From Curvibacter gracilis ATCC BAA-807 (GTDB taxonomy: Bacteria; Pseudomonadota; Gammaproteobacteria; Burkholderiales; Burkholderiaceae_C): a stretch of DNA of 64,000 nt. The stretch spans positions 1 to 64,000 of the forward strand of contig NZ_JADZ01000005.1 in assembly GCF_000518645.1 (NCBI RefSeq), read 5' to 3'. Below, one piece after another: positions 46,465 through 56,548 of this stretch; position 1 is the stretch's first letter; every line of letters starts with the position of its first letter. Under the pieces are notes generated by a model that was given only the letters and a program-made list of their open reading frames with translations, searched no databases and was not told the origin of the DNA. The position numbers and the translations under genes were made by a program.

Positions 46465-47123
46465 TCGCGGTAGATCATTTGAATGACCGCCTGGATGTCC
46501 TGGCGCGGGCCGAAGCCCATGGCCGTGACGCGGTACACGTAGCGTGATTCAGGGATGCCTTTGGTCTGGACCTCTGTGGGGTCTTTGATGGCCTCAATCA
46601 CATAGCGCGGGGCCTGGGCAGACTTCAGCCCCCCACCCGTGGGGTAGGGGTTGGAGGTGCTGCGGCCAGTGAATGTGCCCCAGGCCACGGTTTTGGCGCT
46701 GCTGCTGGTGTCCAGGAAGTCGACCGACAGCCAGGCGGGCTTGCCCGTGACGGTTTCTGCACACAGCCCTTTTTGGTTGCCACTGCTGCCACAGCCAATC
46801 ACGAATTGGCTGGTGTCAGTCGCCGGCATGAAGACCGAGGTGCGGGTACCGACAATCACGCCTTTGGAGTAGATGTCGAATTCAGCATCGACCAGGGCCG
46901 CCTCGGCCGCCTGCCAGGCGATCTGCTGGTCGCGGTCATTGCGGGCGCTGCGCTCGCCCATGGTGGCCAACTGGATGCCACCGACGCCCAGCAAAGAGAC
47001 GATGATCAGCAGGATCAGTACCACCATCAGCGACACGCCGCGCTGACGCTTCGATGGGCTGTTGAATGGTGGGTGGGTGGTGGCCATGTCAGCTGCTCTG
47101 GTCATTGCTGGGGTGTTGTGCAT
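46461..47123 (-). CDS. pilX: Type IV pilus minor pilin PilX (220 aa)
   Basis: The N-terminus ends in a pilin-like hydrophobic helix: RQRGVSLMVVLILLIIVSLL, in which Val replaces Phe after the Gly, as in PilX. The rest (AAEAALVDAEFDIYS) is the usual PilX region. The start is uncertain: ATG 47123 follows the pilW stop by one base, while ATGs at 47105 and 47087 in frame would give a shorter leader. The operon order supports the call. Confidence 0.85.
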   Translation of the reverse strand: MHNTPAMTRAADMATTHPPFNSPSKRQRGVSLMVVLILLIIVSLLGVGGIQLATMGERSARNDRDQQIAWQAAEAALVDAEFDIYSKGVIVGTRTSVFMPATDTSQFVIGCGSSGNQKGLCAETVTGKPAWLSVDFLDTSSSAKTVAWGTFTGRSTSNPYPTGGGLKSAQAPRYVIEAIKDPTEVQTKGIPESRYVYRVTAMGFGPRQDIQAVIQMIYRE

Positions 47124-47124
47124 C

Positions 47125-48171
47125 TCAGGGCCCTGGGCAGGCGCCTGTTGATGTGCAGCTTCCTTGGGAATTGCGCAGGTGGATCGTGAACGTGACGCTG
47201 CGGCGCAGGCGCCGATCAGTGAACAGGGTGCCGGCACTGCCCAGTGTCCCAGGGTCGGCGCTGCTTCCCATGGCGGTGGCCACGGCGCCTGCAGAGCCAT
47301 CGGCAGCCAGACCGAAGGGATAGAAGCTTGCTGAACTGACATCGTTGGACTGGCCGTTGGCGCTGCGCAATGTCAGCCCGACGCGGACACTGCGCACGCG
47401 GCGCCAATTGAAGTAGGTGGCGGCCAGGTTGCCGCTGACGGTCAGCTGATCGGCACGCAGGTAGCGGTCGGGCATGATGTCGGAGGCGCTGCTCACGGCC
47501 GTGCTGGTGTTGGCGGGGCCTATCGAATCCACGCCGTAGAGCACCTGGAAGTTCTCGACGCCGCGCACCAGCATGGTTTGCGTCACGGTGGTGCTGTTGA
47601 TCGGAATCGAACTGCACATCAAGGCGGGCTCGCCATCGCTGTCAGTGCCCACATGAAGGATGCTGATCGCGTAGTCATCCCGGCTGGTGGCGGGCGTGGT
47701 CAGGCTTTCTCCGTTGCAATTGATCATGCTGCCGTCGGCGGTGCCGGCGGTCGACGAACTGGAGTTGGGCTGAAACCGCAGCACCAGGATGTCACTGCCG
47801 TAGCCGACTGTGCCCTGCACTCGGTCGGTCCCGCCATCCCAGGCGTCGGAGCTGGTACGGCTCTGGTTGTTCTTGCCATAGATGACGGGCGGCGGATTGC
47901 TGACCACACCCGTCACATTGGTGGGGCGGTTGGTGGTGGAGTATGCGAGGTCCTTGAAGCCGGTCTGCACCACCAGGCGCTGGACCAGGTCCGTGATGAA
48001 GCGGCTGTTCTCGCGCAACTGGGAGGCAGCATCGTTGACCGTGAAGCCCTGGCGAGCGACGTTCAGCGCGGCCATGGCGGCCAGCACGACAATCAGGCTC
48101 ACGGCGAGGGCCACCATGAGTTCGATCAGGGTGACCCCGAGGTGTCTGGTGGGGCGGGCGTTCGTGCGCAT
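47125..48171 (-). CDS. pilW: Type IV pilus minor pilin PilW (348 aa)
   Basis: The leader MRTNARPTRHLG precedes VTLIELMVALAVSLIVVLAA, a prepilin site with Glu5. The length and N-terminal helix are as in PilW. The ATG overlaps the pilV stop (TGATG), so the two are coupled. It forms part of the priming complex for pilus assembly. Confidence 0.88.
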   Translation of the reverse strand: MRTNARPTRHLGVTLIELMVALAVSLIVVLAAMAALNVARQGFTVNDAASQLRENSRFITDLVQRLVVQTGFKDLAYSTTNRPTNVTGVVSNPPPVIYGKNNQSRTSSDAWDGGTDRVQGTVGYGSDILVLRFQPNSSSSTAGTADGSMINCNGESLTTPATSRDDYAISILHVGTDSDGEPALMCSSIPINSTTVTQTMLVRGVENFQVLYGVDSIGPANTSTAVSSASDIMPDRYLRADQLTVSGNLAATYFNWRRVRSVRVGLTLRSANGQSNDVSSASFYPFGLAADGSAGAVATAMGSSADPGTLGSAGTLFTDRRLRRSVTFTIHLRNSQGSCTSTGACPGP

Positions 48172-48809
48172 CAACTGTTTCCTGCCGTGATCGGCACGAT
48201 GAGAATGGGGCGGGTGCTGGCCTGTACGAACGCCGCAGAGCCTGTGTCGCTGCGATCCGTGCTGGTCTGGGTCCAGGCAATCTTGACGTACATCACGAGA
48301 TCTCCGGCGCCGGTGCCATTGCAGCCCCATTGAGGGAGGTTGTTACTGTCGTAAGGCTGATTGTCAAAACAGATCTGCACTCTTGGCGAGGGCAATTCGC
48401 TGTTGACGCGGCTCAGCCACTCGGTCATTTGGGCATTGGCGATCGCCAGCCCGCTGGTGCAACCCGTGCTGGCATTGCTGACATTCATGCAGTATTCGGC
48501 GGTGGTCGGTGTCAGGGGAGCCGTGAAATTGCCCACATAGGGGTTGTTGGTCGTGAGGCGGGCCTGATCCTTGTTGCCTCGCATCATTTCGCCCATTTCG
48601 CGCACCAAGCCCGCCGCCGTCGAGGCGAGCCGAGCCTGCCGATTGGCCTGCAGCGAAAACGACTGCATGCCCACCATGCCCAGCATGCCGAAGGACAGCA
48701 CAAAAATGGCCACCAGCACCTCCAGCAAGGAAAAGCCACGCTGCATTCGACCGCCGGCATGGCTGGCACGAGCGGGGCGAGGCGAACTGGGGGGCAGGAG
48801 CGCAGGCAT
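48171..48809 (-). CDS. pilV: Type IV pilus minor pilin PilV (212 aa)
   Basis: The prepilin helix reads MQRG then FSLLEVLVAIFVLSFGMLGM, with VGMQSFSLQANRQA after it, as in PilV. It is the first gene of the leftward operon pilV-pilW-pilX-pilY1-pilE-fimT. ATG 48809 gives a leader of 25 residues before the cleavage site; ATG 48746 gives a four-residue leader and could be the real start. No strong ribosome-binding site distinguishes them. Confidence 0.85.
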   Translation of the reverse strand: MPALLPPSSPRPARASHAGGRMQRGFSLLEVLVAIFVLSFGMLGMVGMQSFSLQANRQARLASTAAGLVREMGEMMRGNKDQARLTTNNPYVGNFTAPLTPTTAEYCMNVSNASTGCTSGLAIANAQMTEWLSRVNSELPSPRVQICFDNQPYDSNNLPQWGCNGTGAGDLVMYVKIAWTQTSTDRSDTGSAAFVQASTRPILIVPITAGNS

Positions 48810-48848
48810 GGGTTTTGTAACTGGAATGATCAATGGATTACCACCGAT

Positions 48849-48889
48849 ACCAAATCTAACATTGCCAGCGCAGACGGTTCAGATTTGGT
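48849..48889. promoter_or_regulatory. Candidate operator upstream of the pil operon
   Basis: A nine-base perfect inverted repeat, accaaatct (48849-48857) and agatttggt (48881-48889), has centres 32 bases apart, about three helical turns. It lies 40-80 bases upstream of pilV and about 175 bases from dnaE. It could bind a dimeric regulator of the pilus operon. Confidence 0.4.
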
Positions 48890-49052
48890 GAATTGAGGTG
48901 ATGATTGGTAAATATTGAACGATGAGTGGTGATTTTTACCGCTCGTCGGGTGTGGGTGGTGCGCGGACGCCGCCAGGGCTCGGAAGGCGGCCACCGCATC
49001 GCCGGCGTCAAGGATTTGTGCTGCCAAGCCCTCGATGGCGGGCGGCCTTTCC

Positions 49053-49058
49053 TACAAT
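49053..49058 (+). promoter_or_regulatory. Possible -10 element of dnaE, close to the ATG
   Basis: TACAAT ends six bases before the dnaE ATG. If used, transcription would begin at or about the start codon and the mRNA would be leaderless. No good ribosome-binding site precedes the ATG, which fits. No clear -35 is seen. Confidence 0.35.
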
Positions 49059-49064
49059 GGCCGG

Positions 49065-52000
49065 ATGTTTGTTCACCTGCGCCTGCACTCCGAGTTTTCC
49101 GTGGTCGACGGAACCACCCGCATCGATGAAGTCGTCAAGCTGGCGGCCAAGGATGCCCAGCCCGCCCTGGCGCTGACAGATTTCAACAACCTGTTTGGCG
49201 CGATCAAGCTGTACAAAGAGGCCCGTGGCAAGGGCGTCAAGCCCATCATCGGGGCCGAAATCGTGCTGGAAGGCACGCCGCAGGCCCCCACCCTGGTGTC
49301 GCGCATGCTGCTGCTGGTGCAGAACCGCCAGGGCTACCTGAACCTGTGCGAATTGCTGGCCCGGGGCTGGACGCGCAATGTGCACAACGCCCAGGCGGTG
49401 TGCACGCGGGCCTGGCTGGCCGAGCTCAACGAGGGGCTGATCGCCTTGTCGGGCGCCCATTCGGGCGCGGTGGGCCAGGCGCTGCTGCGCGGCGATGAAG
49501 GCGCTGCGGCCGATCTGGCCCTGCAGATGGCCAGCGTGTTTCCGCACCGTTTCTATATGGAGGTGCAGCGTGCCGGCCGGGCCGAGGACGAGGCCCATGT
49601 GGTGGCCGCGGTCAAGCTGGCGGCGCGCCTCAAGCTGCCGGTGGTGGCCACCCACCCGGTGCAGTTCACCGGGCCGGACGACTTCGAGGCCCACGAGGCG
49701 CGGGTCTGTATTTCAGAAGGTGAAATTCTGGCCAACCCGCGGCGGGTGCGCAAGTTCACGCGCGAGCAGTATTTCAAGAACTCCGAGCAGATGGCGGCGC
49801 TGTTCGCCGATCTGCCTTCGGCGCTGCGCAACACGGTCGAGATCGCCCGCCGCTGCAGCCTGTCGCTGGTGCTGGGCAAGCCACAGCTGCCTGATTTCCC
49901 GACGCCCAACGGCATGCCGATCGCCGAGTACTTCCGCTTTGCCTCGCACGAGGGGCTGGAAGAGCGCTTGAAGCTGTTGTTTCCCAAGGCCGAGGAGCGC
50001 GACGCGCAGCGGCCACGCTATGTGGAGCGGCTGGAGTTCGAGCTCAACACCATCCTGAAGATGGGTTTCCCGGGCTACTTCCTGATCGTGGGCGACTTCA
50101 TCCAGTGGGCCAAGACCCACGGCTGCCCGGTGGGCCCGGGCCGGGGCTCGGGGGCGGGCTCGCTGGTGGCCTATGCGCTGAAGATCACCGACCTGGACCC
50201 GCTGCAATACAACCTGCTGTTCGAACGTTTTCTGAACCCCGAGCGGGTGTCGATGCCTGACTTTGACATCGACTTCTGCCAGGGCAACCGCGACCGCGTG
50301 ATCGATTATGTGAAGGACAAATACGGCAAGGACGCCGTGAGCCAGATCGCCACCTTCGGCACCATGGCGGCCAAGGCGGCCATCCGCGACGTGGGGCGCG
50401 TGATGGACATGAGCTACACCTTCTGTGATGGCATCTCCAAGCTCGTGCCCAACAAGCCGGGCATGTCCTACACCCTGCAATACCCGCCCAACCCCAAGAA
50501 AGAGGGCGACAAGAACAACTACGCCATCGAACTGGAGCCGGTGCTGGCCGAGCGCATCCAGAAGGAAGAAGACGTCAAGACCGTCATCGAGATGGCGCAA
50601 AAGCTCGAAGGCATGACCCGCAACATCGGCATGCACGCAGGGGGGGTGCTGATTGCGCCGGGCAAGCTGACCGATTTCTGCGCCCTGTACCAGCAGCCGG
50701 GCAGCGAGTCGGCCGTGAGCCAGTACGACAAGGACGACGTGGAGGCCATCGGCCTGGTGAAGTTCGACTTCTTGGGCCTGGCCACGCTGACCATCCTGGA
50801 GATCGCGCGCGAATTCATCATGAAGCGCCACAAGGGCCAGGAGAACTTCAACTTCGAGACCATCCCGCTCGACGACCTGCCCACCTACCGCCTGTTCCAG
50901 GAGGGCAAGACCGAGGCCGTGTTCCAGTTTGAAAGCCGCGGCATGCAGGGCATGCTGAAAGACGCCAAACCCTCGCGCCTGGAAGACCTGATCGCGCTCA
51001 ACGCCCTGTACCGCCCGGGCCCGATGGACCTGATTCCCAGCTTTGTGGCCCGCAAGCACGGCCGTGAAGAGGTGGAGTACCCGCATCCGCTGGTCGAGCC
51101 CGTGCTGTCGGAAACCTACGGGATCATGGTGTACCAGGAGCAGGTGATGCAGACCGCCCAGGTGCTGGGGGGCTATTCGCTGGGGGGCGCCGACTTGCTG
51201 CGGCGTGCCATGGGCAAGAAAAAGGCCGAGGAAATGGCCGAGCACCGCAAGATCTTCCGTGAAGGTGCTGCCAAGAAGGGCATCGACGAGAAGAAGGCCG
51301 ATGAGGTCTTCGACTTGATGGAGAAGTTTGCGGGCTACGGCTTCAACAAGTCGCACGCGGCTGCTTACTCGCTGCTGGCCTACCACACGGCCTGGCTCAA
51401 GGTGCATTTCACCGCCGAGTTCTTCTGCGCCAACATGACCGTCGAAATGGACGACACCGACAAGCTCAAGGTGTTGTACGAAGACGGTGTGAAGATGGGC
51501 ATGAGCTTTGAGCCGCCGGATGTGAACCGGGGTCGCTACCGCTTCGAGCCGGTCACCAACACCGTGATCCGCTACGGCCTGGGCGCCGTCAAGGGCACGG
51601 GCCAGTCGGCCATCGAGGCGGTGGTGGCCGCCCGCGAAGAGGGCGGCCCCTTCAAGAGCCTGTTCGACTTTGCCCTGCGGGTGGACCGCAAGGCCATCAA
51701 CAAGCGCACCGTCGAGGCGCTGATCAAGGCCGGGGCCTTTGATGCCATCGAGCCCAACCGGGCCGCGCTGGTCGCCTCGATTGACCGGGCCTTCGAATTT
51801 GCCGCCGCCACGGCGGCCAATGCCAACCAGGGCGGCCTGTTCGACATGTTCGGCGACGATGCGCACGGCTCCAGCACCCAGGAGCCGGGCCTGGTCGAAA
51901 CCCTGCCCTGGGGCATCAAGGAGCGGCTCACCTACGAAAAGACGGCGGTGGGCTTTTACCTGTCGGGGCACTTGTTCGACGAGGTGGCCACCGAGGTGCG

Positions 52001-52577
52001 GCGCTTTGTGCGACGTCAGATCGATGAACTGGCCGACAGCCGCGACCCCCAGATGGTGGCCGGCATCGTCAGCGATCTGCGGGTCATCAACGGCCAGCGC
52101 GGCAAGCTGGCCATCTTCAAGCTCGACGACAAGAGCCGCACCATCGAGGCCACGGCCGACGAGGCGCTGATCAATGCCAACAAGAACCTGCTGAAGGACG
52201 ATGAAATGATCATCGTCAGCGCCAAGTGCCAGCCCGACCGGTTTTCGGGCGGGTTGCGCCTGCAAGTGGTTCAGATCTGGGACCTGGCCTCGGCGCGCTG
52301 CCGCTTCGGCAAGCACCTGCAGGTGGTGGTCAATGGCCGTGCACCCGACATCGCCCGCCTGCTGCGCGAGCACCCGCCACGCCTGGAAGAGTCCGAGTCG
52401 GGCACCCTGGAGCGCGGCATGGACATCCGCCTGCAGGTGTTGCGTGAAAAGGACGGCATGGCCGTGTCGGCCGAGTTGCACCTGGGTGAAGGGGCGCGAT
52501 TCTTCCCAAGTGATGCCGCTCTGGCGGGTTGGACGGCCCAGGCCCATGAGGGCCAAGCCCGCATCGTTTACGACTGA
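49065..52577 (+). CDS. dnaE: DNA polymerase III alpha subunit (1170 aa)
   Basis: This is the replicative polymerase. The PHP domain starts the protein (HLRLHSEFSVVDGTTRI). Catalytic aspartates lie in MPDFDIDFCQGNRDRVIDYV. GPGRGSGAGSLVAYAL, KSHAAAYSLLAYHTAWLK and a C-terminal OB fold (about 980-1060) follow. The ATG at 49065 matches the usual N-terminus MFVHLRLHSEFS; the frame opens slightly upstream. It stands alone, divergent from the pil operon. Confidence 0.97.
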   Translation: MFVHLRLHSEFSVVDGTTRIDEVVKLAAKDAQPALALTDFNNLFGAIKLYKEARGKGVKPIIGAEIVLEGTPQAPTLVSRMLLLVQNRQGYLNLCELLARGWTRNVHNAQAVCTRAWLAELNEGLIALSGAHSGAVGQALLRGDEGAAADLALQMASVFPHRFYMEVQRAGRAEDEAHVVAAVKLAARLKLPVVATHPVQFTGPDDFEAHEARVCISEGEILANPRRVRKFTREQYFKNSEQMAALFADLPSALRNTVEIARRCSLSLVLGKPQLPDFPTPNGMPIAEYFRFASHEGLEERLKLLFPKAEERDAQRPRYVERLEFELNTILKMGFPGYFLIVGDFIQWAKTHGCPVGPGRGSGAGSLVAYALKITDLDPLQYNLLFERFLNPERVSMPDFDIDFCQGNRDRVIDYVKDKYGKDAVSQIATFGTMAAKAAIRDVGRVMDMSYTFCDGISKLVPNKPGMSYTLQYPPNPKKEGDKNNYAIELEPVLAERIQKEEDVKTVIEMAQKLEGMTRNIGMHAGGVLIAPGKLTDFCALYQQPGSESAVSQYDKDDVEAIGLVKFDFLGLATLTILEIAREFIMKRHKGQENFNFETIPLDDLPTYRLFQEGKTEAVFQFESRGMQGMLKDAKPSRLEDLIALNALYRPGPMDLIPSFVARKHGREEVEYPHPLVEPVLSETYGIMVYQEQVMQTAQVLGGYSLGGADLLRRAMGKKKAEEMAEHRKIFREGAAKKGIDEKKADEVFDLMEKFAGYGFNKSHAAAYSLLAYHTAWLKVHFTAEFFCANMTVEMDDTDKLKVLYEDGVKMGMSFEPPDVNRGRYRFEPVTNTVIRYGLGAVKGTGQSAIEAVVAAREEGGPFKSLFDFALRVDRKAINKRTVEALIKAGAFDAIEPNRAALVASIDRAFEFAAATAANANQGGLFDMFGDDAHGSSTQEPGLVETLPWGIKERLTYEKTAVGFYLSGHLFDEVATEVRRFVRRQIDELADSRDPQMVAGIVSDLRVINGQRGKLAIFKLDDKSRTIEATADEALINANKNLLKDDEMIIVSAKCQPDRFSGGLRLQVVQIWDLASARCRFGKHLQVVVNGRAPDIARLLREHPPRLEESESGTLERGMDIRLQVLREKDGMAVSAELHLGEGARFFPSDAALAGWTAQAHEGQARIVYD

Positions 52578-52710
52578 GCGGCCAGATATTGCCATTGAGC
52601 GGCTGTTGAAAGGGTTATTTTTTCATTTTGTGAAAATTTAGGCCTTGAAATGTCCGCTCGTGGGGGCCAATTGCCCTTTGAGCCCACGGGCCCCCGAGAC
52701 CGTCATTAGA

Positions 52711-53079
52711 ATGAAATTCATGGCAACGAAATCACCTTCCAAACCCGCTGCACCCAAGCTGGCGCCGCCGGAGCATGGCGGCGGCGATTCCGTGGTGCTC
52801 GAGCGCTTGACGCAAAAGGTCAAACCGCCGCAGATGTACCAGGTGGTCATGCTGAACGACGACTACACCCCGATGGAGTTCGTGGTCCTCGTGATCCAGG
52901 AGTTTTTCAACAAGGACCGCGAAAGCGCGACCCAGATCATGCTGAAGATCCATCTCGATGGCAAAGGCGTCTGTGGCGTTTACTCGCGGGACGTGGCCGC
53001 CACCAAGGTGGACCAGGTCATGGATGCGGCCCACAAGGCCGGTCATCCGCTGCAATGTGTCAGTGAGCCTGTTGAATAA
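52711..53079 (+). CDS. clpS: ATP-dependent Clp protease adaptor ClpS (122 aa)
   Basis: It delivers N-end-rule substrates to ClpAP. The core [20 protein letters not shown] and [17 protein letters not shown] is the ClpS signature, including the Asn-Asp-Asp substrate pocket. A Pro/Ala-rich N-terminal tail enters the ClpA pore. ATG 52711 or 52720 may be used; the ribosome-binding site is weak for both. It lies 57 bases before clpA. Confidence 0.93.
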   Translation: MKFMATKSPSKPAAPKLAPPEHGGGDSVVLERLTQKVKPPQMYQVVMLNDDYTPMEFVVLVIQEFFNKDRESATQIMLKIHLDGKGVCGVYSRDVAATKVDQVMDAAHKAGHPLQCVSEPVE

Positions 53080-53136
53080 ATGGCTTTCGATCCGATTTAA
53101 AGTTCAACCACTTAAAGCAAGGCAAAAGGAATTCAC

Positions 53137-55473
53137 ATGATTGCCCAGGAATTGGAAGTCAGTCTGCACATGGCCTTTGTTGAGGCCCGCCAGCAGCGCC
53201 ACGAGTTCATCACCGTGGAGCACCTGCTGCTCGCCTTGCTCGACAACCCCAGCGCCGCCGAGGTGCTGCGGGCCTGCTCAGCCAACATCGACGATCTGCG
53301 CAAATCCTTGACCAACTTCATCAAGGACAACACCCCTCAGGTGGCCGGCACCGACGAGGTGGACACCCAGCCCACGCTGGGTTTCCAGCGCGTCATCCAG
53401 CGCGCCATCATGCACGTGCAGTCCACGGGCAATGGCAAGAAGGAAGTGACCGGTGCCAACGTGCTGGTCGCCATCTTCGGCGAGAAGGATTCGCATGCCG
53501 TGTACTACCTGCACCAGCAGGGCGTGACCCGTCTGGACGTGGTGAACTTCATCGCCCACGGCATCAAGAAGGGCGAGCCGCCGGAACCCGTCAAGGGCAA
53601 CGACCAGCCCCAGGCCGAGCAGGAAGAGGGCGGTGAACGCAACGAGAAGGCCTCGCCGCTCGAGCAGTTCACGCAGAACCTCAACCAGCAGGCCAAGGAA
53701 GGCAAGATCGATCCGCTGATCGGGCGTGAGTACGAGGTCGAGCGCGTGATCCAGATCCTGTGCCGCCGCCGCAAGAACAACCCGCTGCTGGTGGGTGAAG
53801 CCGGCGTGGGCAAGACCGCCATCGCCGAGGGCCTGGCCTGGCGCATCACCCAGGGTGATGTGCCCGAGATCCTGGCCGAGGCCATCGTCTACTCGCTGGA
53901 CATGGGCGCCTTGCTGGCCGGCACCAAGTACCGCGGCGACTTTGAGCAACGCCTCAAGGGCGTGCTCAAGACGCTCAAGGAAAAGCCCAACGCCATCCTG
54001 TTCATCGACGAGATCCACACCCTGATCGGTGCAGGCGCGGCCTCGGGCGGCACGCTGGATGCGTCCAACCTGCTCAAGCCGGCGCTGTCCAGCGGCCAAC
54101 TCAAGTGCATCGGTGCCACCACCTTCACCGAGTACCGTGGCATCTTCGAAAAAGACGCCGCCCTGTCGCGTCGCTTCCAGAAAGTCGATGTGGTCGAGCC
54201 CACCGTGGACCAGACCATCGAGATCCTCAAGGGCCTGAAGTCGCGCTTTGAAGAGCACCACAGCGTCAAGTACGCTGCGGCCGCCCTGCAGGCCGCGGCC
54301 GAGCTGAGCGCCAAGTACATCAACGACCGCCATCTGCCCGACAAGGCCATTGATGTGATCGACGAAGCCGGCGCTGCCCAGCGCATCCTGGCCCCGTCCA
54401 AGCGCAAGAAGACCATCGGCAAGACCGAGGTCGAAGAGATCGTGGCCAAGATCGCCCGCATCCCGCCCGCCAACGTCTCCAATGACGACCGCGGCAAGCT
54501 GCAAACCCTGGAGCGCGACCTCAAGAGCGTCGTGTTCGGTCAGGACAAGGCACTTGAGGTGCTGGCCTCTGCGGTCAAGATGGCCCGTTCGGGTCTGGGC
54601 AAGGGCGACAAGCCGATTGGCGCCTTCCTGTTCAGCGGCCCCACCGGCGTCGGCAAGACCGAAGCGGCCAAGCAACTGGCCTACATCATGGGCATCGACC
54701 TGATCCGCTTCGACATGTCGGAGTACATGGAGCGCCATGCCGTGAGCCGCCTGATCGGCGCGCCTCCGGGCTACGTGGGCTTTGACCAGGGCGGTCTGTT
54801 GACTGAAGCCATCACCAAGAAGCCGCACGCGGTGCTGCTGCTCGACGAAATCGAGAAAGCGCACCCGGACATCTTCAACGTGCTGCTGCAGGTGATGGAC
54901 CACGGCACCCTGACCGACAACAACGGGCGCAAGGCCGACTTCCGCAACGTGATCCTGATCATGACCACGAACGCGGGCGCCGAGACCATGAACAAGGCAA
55001 CCATCGGCTTCACCAACCCGCGTGAGGCGGGCGACGAGATGGCTGACATCAAGCGCCTGTTCACACCCGAGTTCCGCAACCGCCTGGATGCCATCGTCGG
55101 CTTCAAGGCCCTGGATGAACAGGTCATCCTGCGCGTGGTCGACAAGTTCCTGCTGCAACTCGAGACCCAGCTGGCCGAGAAGAAGGTGGAAGTCACCTTC
55201 ACCGACAAGCTGCGCAAGTACCTGGCCAAGAAGGGCTTCGATCCGCTGATGGGTGCCCGCCCGATGCAGCGCCTGATCCAGGACACCATCCGCCGTGCGC
55301 TGGCCGACGAACTGCTGTTCGGACGCCTGACCGACGGTGGTCGCCTGACGGTCGACCTCGACGACAACGCAGAGAAGCCGGACGTGGTGCTGGACATCCA
55401 GCCCCTGCCCAAGAAGGAGCGCACTCCCAAGGCCGAACCGACCGAGCCGGAAGAGGCCGCCGCCGCCGACTGA
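53137..55473 (+). CDS. clpA: ATP-dependent Clp protease ATPase ClpA (778 aa)
   Basis: It unfolds substrates and feeds them to ClpP. The N-terminal Clp_N repeat ([20 protein letters not shown]) binds ClpS. Two AAA+ modules follow: Walker A motifs [15 protein letters not shown] and [15 protein letters not shown], Walker [15 protein letters not shown] and [13 protein letters not shown]. An IGF-like loop needed to dock ClpP should lie near residue 620-650 ([12 protein letters not shown]). RBS gcaaggcaaaaggaattc. Operon clpS-clpA. Confidence 0.96.
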   Translation: MIAQELEVSLHMAFVEARQQRHEFITVEHLLLALLDNPSAAEVLRACSANIDDLRKSLTNFIKDNTPQVAGTDEVDTQPTLGFQRVIQRAIMHVQSTGNGKKEVTGANVLVAIFGEKDSHAVYYLHQQGVTRLDVVNFIAHGIKKGEPPEPVKGNDQPQAEQEEGGERNEKASPLEQFTQNLNQQAKEGKIDPLIGREYEVERVIQILCRRRKNNPLLVGEAGVGKTAIAEGLAWRITQGDVPEILAEAIVYSLDMGALLAGTKYRGDFEQRLKGVLKTLKEKPNAILFIDEIHTLIGAGAASGGTLDASNLLKPALSSGQLKCIGATTFTEYRGIFEKDAALSRRFQKVDVVEPTVDQTIEILKGLKSRFEEHHSVKYAAAALQAAAELSAKYINDRHLPDKAIDVIDEAGAAQRILAPSKRKKTIGKTEVEEIVAKIARIPPANVSNDDRGKLQTLERDLKSVVFGQDKALEVLASAVKMARSGLGKGDKPIGAFLFSGPTGVGKTEAAKQLAYIMGIDLIRFDMSEYMERHAVSRLIGAPPGYVGFDQGGLLTEAITKKPHAVLLLDEIEKAHPDIFNVLLQVMDHGTLTDNNGRKADFRNVILIMTTNAGAETMNKATIGFTNPREAGDEMADIKRLFTPEFRNRLDAIVGFKALDEQVILRVVDKFLLQLETQLAEKKVEVTFTDKLRKYLAKKGFDPLMGARPMQRLIQDTIRRALADELLFGRLTDGGRLTVDLDDNAEKPDVVLDIQPLPKKERTPKAEPTEPEEAAAAD

Positions 55474-55504
55474 GCTGCCCCGGCCGCCCGAGGCTGATCT
55501 CAAG

Positions 55505-55539
55505 AGCTGACCCAGGAGCGATCCGGGTCAGCTTTTTTG
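55505..55539 (+). terminator. Rho-independent terminator after clpA
   Basis: The stem agctgaccc / gggtcagct (55505-55513 and 55525-55533) has an 11-base loop and is followed by TTTTTTG. Confidence 0.88.
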
Positions 55540-55673
55540 TTTTTCGGCGGCATGGAATGAACAGTTGGTGTTGATATCGGCGCAGCGGCCTGTGAGCATC
55601 AAACCACTGTGCCGCAAGCCACCTAGATAGGGTGCACGCGGTGTTGGATCACCTTTGATGCCAAGGAGTCGCC

Positions 55674-55901
55674 ATGTCGTCCCGCCCCATGTCTTTGAGT
55701 TCAGAGGCCAGCCCAGTGCGGCCTCGCCAGCGCTACATCAAGTGGGCCGACACGATCCGGCTGTTGGCTGGCGTGGGCGTGATCGGCTCCAGTGCGGTCG
55801 GTCTGCTGGCCTATGGTGGGCTCCGACTGCCCGCCGGCTCGGATGCTGTTGGGGCCGTGGTGCTGATGCTGGTGGCCCTGGTGTTCGTGGTGCGTCGATG
55901 A
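55674..55901 (+). CDS. Small membrane protein of unknown function (75 aa)
   Basis: AAGGAG lies seven or so bases upstream of the ATG, so translation is likely. The first 28 residues are polar, then two hydrophobic segments (about 30-47 and 57-73) end in VFVVRR. The stop overlaps the next gene's ATG (ATGA), so both are made together. A tandem of two small membrane proteins recalls holin-like pairs, but no lysis or phage gene is near. I recognise no family. Confidence 0.65.
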   Translation: MSSRPMSLSSEASPVRPRQRYIKWADTIRLLAGVGVIGSSAVGLLAYGGLRLPAGSDAVGAVVLMLVALVFVVRR

Positions 55902-56194
55902 GTCCGCCTGACGGCAACCCCATCGACATCTTGTGCATCGTCATGGCCTTGTTGGCCACCCTGGTCCGTCTCTGGCGAATGCTCGGCGCCCGCAATGATC
56001 GCGAGCTCACCCTGGATGTGGCGCGTCTGATCACCGATGCCTCTTGCGCAGCCACCATTCCCCCGTTGTTGTGGATGATCGGTGCTGTCGCCTGGAAGGC
56101 CTTGCTGCCCATGTTGTTGGCGTCGAGCACGGTTTCTCTGGGCCTGGCCGGACTGGCCTCTCTGGTGTTCGCCGTGCGCGAGTTGTTGCGATAA
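55898..56194 (+). CDS. Small membrane protein, coupled second gene (98 aa)
   Basis: Starts at the ATGA overlap with the previous gene. Hydrophobic segments are at about residues 10-28, 52-70 and 74-94, with a polar, charged patch (GARNDRELTLDVARLITDA) between the first two. Predicted inner membrane. No family recognised. Confidence 0.62.
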   Translation: MSPPDGNPIDILCIVMALLATLVRLWRMLGARNDRELTLDVARLITDASCAATIPPLLWMIGAVAWKALLPMLLASSTVSLGLAGLASLVFAVRELLR

Positions 56195-56548
56195 GCGCAT
56201 GGCATCGCGTCCGGTCACGTTCTAGAAATCTCCATCGACAGCATCACCCGGCTGTCGGGACAGTCTCCCCAACGATGTATCGGCGCGTAACTGCTGAAAT
56301 ATGTCAGATCGTTGCGGTTCACGAACCACTTTAATAACAAGCACTTAGCAGCGCTTGGTGCACGTTCCAGCCAGGCTTTGTAGCGGCGGCTTACACCCCG
56401 ATGCGCCTCTGCGGCTGCCCTGCCACTATGACTCCTAGACTGCGCGGCTTTCAGGCCCGAACCCTGGGTGCCGAGGCCTGGAACCTCGGGGTGCCTTGCT
56501 CATGTGGCGCCATGGTGCCTCTTGCGGGCGATGTCGGCTGGGCTCTTC
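56195..56548. other. Intergenic region before the large exported protein
   Basis: This 354-base spacer has a weak hairpin (caagcact / agcgcttg, 56331-56357) that might end the two small genes, and an AT-rich patch near 56300-56335. The exact start of the next gene is uncertain, so some of its 3' part may be coding. Confidence 0.4.

Noticed and set aside
49713-52595. Minus-strand ORF of 960 codons
   Set aside because: Antisense shadow of dnaE.
53278-55503. Minus-strand ORF of 741 codons
   Set aside because: Antisense shadow of clpA.
55674-56194. Phage holin call for the two small membrane genes
   Set aside because: Size and coupling fit, but there is no endolysin or phage gene nearby and no sequence motif to support it.
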